A stretch of DNA of 52,330 bases from Oscillospiraceae bacterium (GTDB lineage Bacteria > Bacillota > Clostridia > Oscillospirales > CAG-382), in the NCBI GenBank assembly GCA_015065225.1, contig SVQR01000003.1, positions 1-52,330 on the forward strand, given 5' to 3'. The notes beneath the pieces were generated by a model that was given only the letters and a program-made list of their open reading frames with translations, did no database searches and was not told where the DNA came from. This document shows, piece after piece, positions 50,701-52,330 of the stretch (its first letter is position 1; the number at the start of each line of letters is the position of its first letter). Made by a program: the position numbers and the translations under genes.

Positions 50701-51461
50701 TGGGCGTTCCTTCCCGAATGAATATCGGACAGGTGCTTGAAGTGCATCTCGGTATTGCGGCAAAGAAGCTCGGATGGAAGATAATGACTCCCGTATTTGA
50801 CGGTGCAAACGAAAAGGATATCGAAGAGTGTCTCAAGATGGCAGGTATGTCCGAGGACGGAAAGTCCATACTTTACGACGGACGTACAGGTGAGAGATTT
50901 GATAACCCCGTAACTGTAGGTATCATGTATTACCTCAAGCTCCACCACCTTGTTGATGATAAGATCCATGCTCGTTCCACAGGTCCTTATTCACTTGTAA
51001 CTCAGCAGCCTCTGGGCGGTAAGGCTCAGTTCGGCGGTCAGAGATTCGGTGAAATGGAAGTTTGGGCACTTGAGGCGTACGGTGCGGCTTATACACTTCA
51101 GGAAATACTCACAGTGAAGTCGGACGACGTTGTGGGACGTGTAAAGGCATACGAAGCTATCGTCAAGGGACAGAATATCCCCACTCCCGGTGTTCCCGAA
51201 TCCTTCAAGGTGCTTGTGCGTGAGCTTCAGTCTCTTGCTCTCGACATTCAGATACTTGACAATGACGGCAACGAGATAAGACTCAAGGATTACTCGGACG
51301 ACACAGAAATGCTCCGTAACATTCCCGGTTCTTCCGAAGATTTCGCAAAGGACGAGGAATATGTTACAAACGAAGATGAACTTGCAGGAAGCTTCAGAAC
51401 AGGTGAGGCCGACGAAATGGACTCTGACGCAGATCTCGATTTCGGCGACGGTCAGGAATGA
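47706..51461 (+). CDS. rpoB: DNA-directed RNA polymerase subunit beta
   Basis: Beta subunit of core RNA polymerase, about 1250 residues as in Clostridia. Seen: N-terminal [20 protein letters not shown], the rifampicin region [19 protein letters not shown] through [20 protein letters not shown] with the drug-sensitive Asp, His and Ser present, then [37 protein letters not shown] and [18 protein letters not shown]. Two starts compete: TTG 47706 is 5 bp from AAGGAG, ATG 47715 is 14 bp from it. [15 protein letters not shown] from the ATG is the conventional N-terminus. It has its own promoter and is not preceded by the ribosomal protein genes (rplJ, rplL) that usually sit upstream. rpoC follows after 107 bp. 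Confidence 0.98.
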   Translation: MLIMVKPVKLGKTVRQSFSKINELLEMPNLIEVQKESFDWFVKEGLREVLEDVSPLVDYSGNLNIEFIDYSIGAKTKYPVEECKERDVNYAAPLEVKVRLSNKLTGEVTDSKVFMGDIPLMTETGTFVINGAERVIVSQIVRSPGIYYESATDKSDKKTFATTVIPYRGAWLEYETDANDIFYVRIDKNRKLPVTVLIRALGVGADNQSRDDDVIAVFGDDIKVLETLKKDTSETDALKSGTTPREEALKEIYKKLRPGDPPLVESAELLLHNLFFDPKRYDISAVGRYKFNKKLSIAKRIAGFELAEDVFSPFTGECLFEKGKILTKADAEAIENAGVCEAYIMSNEINTEPVKFKVFTNGAIDIYALEAGIIPKDYDLSSLEITEKVNGAVLKEILDATDNEKDFLDQFELRRDELIPRHITKEDIFATINYLLCLVHNSGTVDDIDHLGNRRLRCVGELLQNQMRIGFARMDKIVKERMTMQDQDNMKVQNLINIRPIVSAIKEFFGSSPLSQFMDQSNPLAELTHKRRLSALGPGGLSRDRASFEVRDVHYTHYGRMCPIETPEGPNIGLISYLSTYAKINKFGFIEAPYRKVDKETGRVTEEVVYMTADVEDQYVVAQANEPLTDEGYFVNKRVTVRNREEILEVDMEKVDYMDVSPKMVVSVATACIPFLENDDNTRALMGSNMQKQAVPLMMCDNPIVATGMEYKAAVDSGVVICANEDGVVTKVTSDYIKIMDDLGNEHVYELLKFKRSNQGTCVNQRPIVDSGERVTKGQVIADGPATKNGEIALGKNALIGFMTWEGYNYEDAVLLNENLVRNDVYTSIHIEEYTHEARDTKLGPEEITREIPNVGEDALKNLTLDGIICKGAEVQAGDILVGKVTPKGETELTAEERLLRAIFGEKAREVRDTSLRVPHGESGIILDVREFTRENGDELGPGVNKVVKIYIAQKRKISVGDKMAGRHGNKGVVSRILPPEDMPFLADGTPLDIVLNPLGVPSRMNIGQVLEVHLGIAAKKLGWKIMTPVFDGANEKDIEECLKMAGMSEDGKSILYDGRTGERFDNPVTVGIMYYLKLHHLVDDKIHARSTGPYSLVTQQPLGGKAQFGGQRFGEMEVWALEAYGAAYTLQEILTVKSDDVVGRVKAYEAIVKGQNIPTPGVPESFKVLVRELQSLALDIQILDNDGNEIRLKDYSDDTEMLRNIPGSSEDFAKDEEYVTNEDELAGSFRTGEADEMDSDADLDFGDGQE

Positions 51462-51568
51462 TATCCGCACACCGATCGAGATAAAAAGAACAGAGCAACA
51501 TCTTGCGTAAACGAAAATTAACGGGTGGATATACACCTGTGACTACAAGTAAAGGAGCGCATATATAG

Positions 51569-52330
51569 ATGGATCAGATGCAGCATAATGAATTTGATGC
51601 AATAAAAATCGGTCTTGCCGACCCTGATATGATACGTCAGTGGTCATACGGCGAGGTTAAAAAAGCCGAAACAATAAACTACCGTACACAGAAGCCTGAA
51701 AAAGAGGGTCTGTTCTGCGAAAAAATCTTCGGACCGACAAAAGACCTTGAGTGTAGCTGCGGCAAGTACAAGAGAGTACGCTACAAGGGCAAGGTCTGCG
51801 AAAAGTGCGGTGTTGAGATAACCACAAACAAGGTAAGAAGAGAAAGAATGGGACATATCGAGCTCGCAGCTCCCGTATCCCATATCTGGTACTTCAAGGC
51901 TATTCCCTCAAGAATGGGACTTCTCCTTGATATTTCTCCCAAGATACTTGAAAAGGTATTGTACTTCGCTCAGTTTATCGTAACAGATCCCGGTGTTGGT
52001 ACAAACCTCATCCTCGGTCAGCCCCTTACAATGGAAGAATATGCCGACAGACGCGAAAAGTTCGGCAACGGCTTCAAAGCAGAGATGGGCGCAGAGGCAA
52101 TAAAGGCTCTTCTTCAGCAGATAGACTGCGAAAAGCTCGCAGAGCAGCTGAAAGCCGAGCTTGCCGAATCCACAGGACAGAAGCAGGTAAGGATAGTAAA
52201 GAGACTGGAAGTTGTTGAAGCTTTCAGAAAGAGCGGCAACAAGCCCGAATGGATGATCCTTGACGTCATTCCGGTAATTCCTCCGGAAATTCGTCCTATG
52301 GTACAGCTTGACGGTGGCAGATTTGCAACA
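51569..52330 (+). CDS. rpoC: DNA-directed RNA polymerase subunit beta' (3' end beyond window)
   Basis: First 254 codons of the beta' subunit, frame open to the window edge. Seen: [40 protein letters not shown], the N-terminal zinc-binding cysteines CSCGKYKRV and VCEKCGVE, then [20 protein letters not shown] and [27 protein letters not shown] lies 11 bp before the ATG. Cotranscribed with rpoB; no promoter or terminator visible between them. Confidence 0.97.
   Translation, partial: MDQMQHNEFDAIKIGLADPDMIRQWSYGEVKKAETINYRTQKPEKEGLFCEKIFGPTKDLECSCGKYKRVRYKGKVCEKCGVEITTNKVRRERMGHIELAAPVSHIWYFKAIPSRMGLLLDISPKILEKVLYFAQFIVTDPGVGTNLILGQPLTMEEYADRREKFGNGFKAEMGAEAIKALLQQIDCEKLAEQLKAELAESTGQKQVRIVKRLEVVEAFRKSGNKPEWMILDVIPVIPPEIRPMVQLDGGRFAT

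Overview
The window reads as a chromosomal segment of an anaerobic, polysaccharide-degrading Clostridia bacterium, most likely a gut Oscillospiraceae/Ruminococcus-like lineage. The reasons are: secreted proteins ending in type I dockerins, an SLH-domain surface protein, a glycyl radical enzyme, many AraC-type regulators beside intracellular glycosidases, strong AAGGAGG ribosome binding sites, near-consensus sigma-A promoters and a clostridial-size rpoB. No plasmid or prophage genes, tRNA, rRNA or CRISPR were seen.

Layout. 1-4185 (+): end of an M20 peptidase, a BNR sialidase-like protein, an FAD oxidoreductase and an SGNH hydrolase. 4285-12859: an arabinose/xylose-type glycosidase block made of GH51 arabinofuranosidase, divergent GH31, GH127-type arabinofuranosidase, an AraC regulator, and a divergent clan GH-D-like glycosidase. 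12971-16894: sugar isomerase plus Gfo/Idh/MocA dehydrogenase, divergent from an AraC regulator and an AEC transporter. 17003-20591 (+): histidine phosphatase, an amidohydrolase fused to an acyltransferase module, and a secreted dockerin protein. 20722-24834: a sialidase-like protein fused to an AraC DNA-binding domain, a sugar O-acetyltransferase and a GH3 enzyme. 24992-25266: a pectate-lyase-like gene start joined to a decayed IS3-type transposase end. 25333-28458 (-): small alarmone synthetase, PHP phosphoesterase, RuvX, AraC. 28649-30937 (+): two Gfo/Idh/MocA enzymes. 31036-35415 (-): large beta-helix/SLH surface protein, small RHH-like protein, M50 membrane protease with a translationally coupled 62-residue membrane protein. 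35577-39293 (-): divergent glycyl radical enzyme, single-domain AraC protein, full AraC protein. 39484-42131 (+): tandem pair of Gfo/Idh/MocA-fold proteins that lack the catalytic EKP lysine. 42391-47079 (+): 1562-residue secreted dockerin protein with highly optimised codons. 47165-47339: a GC-rich run of hairpins. 47706-52330 (+): rpoB and the start of rpoC.

How it fits together. The window looks like several adjacent small glycan-utilisation modules. Each carries its own AraC switch and cytoplasmic glycosidases or oxidoreductases that would finish off oligosaccharides released outside by secreted enzymes. Five Gfo/Idh/MocA proteins plus a xylose-isomerase-like TIM barrel suggest that oxidation/elimination chemistry on sugars works beside classical hydrolysis. 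No ABC, PTS or MFS sugar importer lies in the window, so uptake must be encoded elsewhere. The most unusual items are the amidohydrolase-acyltransferase fusion, the sialidase-AraC fusion and its stand-alone DNA-binding relative, the orphan glycyl radical enzyme, the lysine-less Gfo/Idh/MocA pair with a well-formed AraC operator, and the structured element before rpoB.
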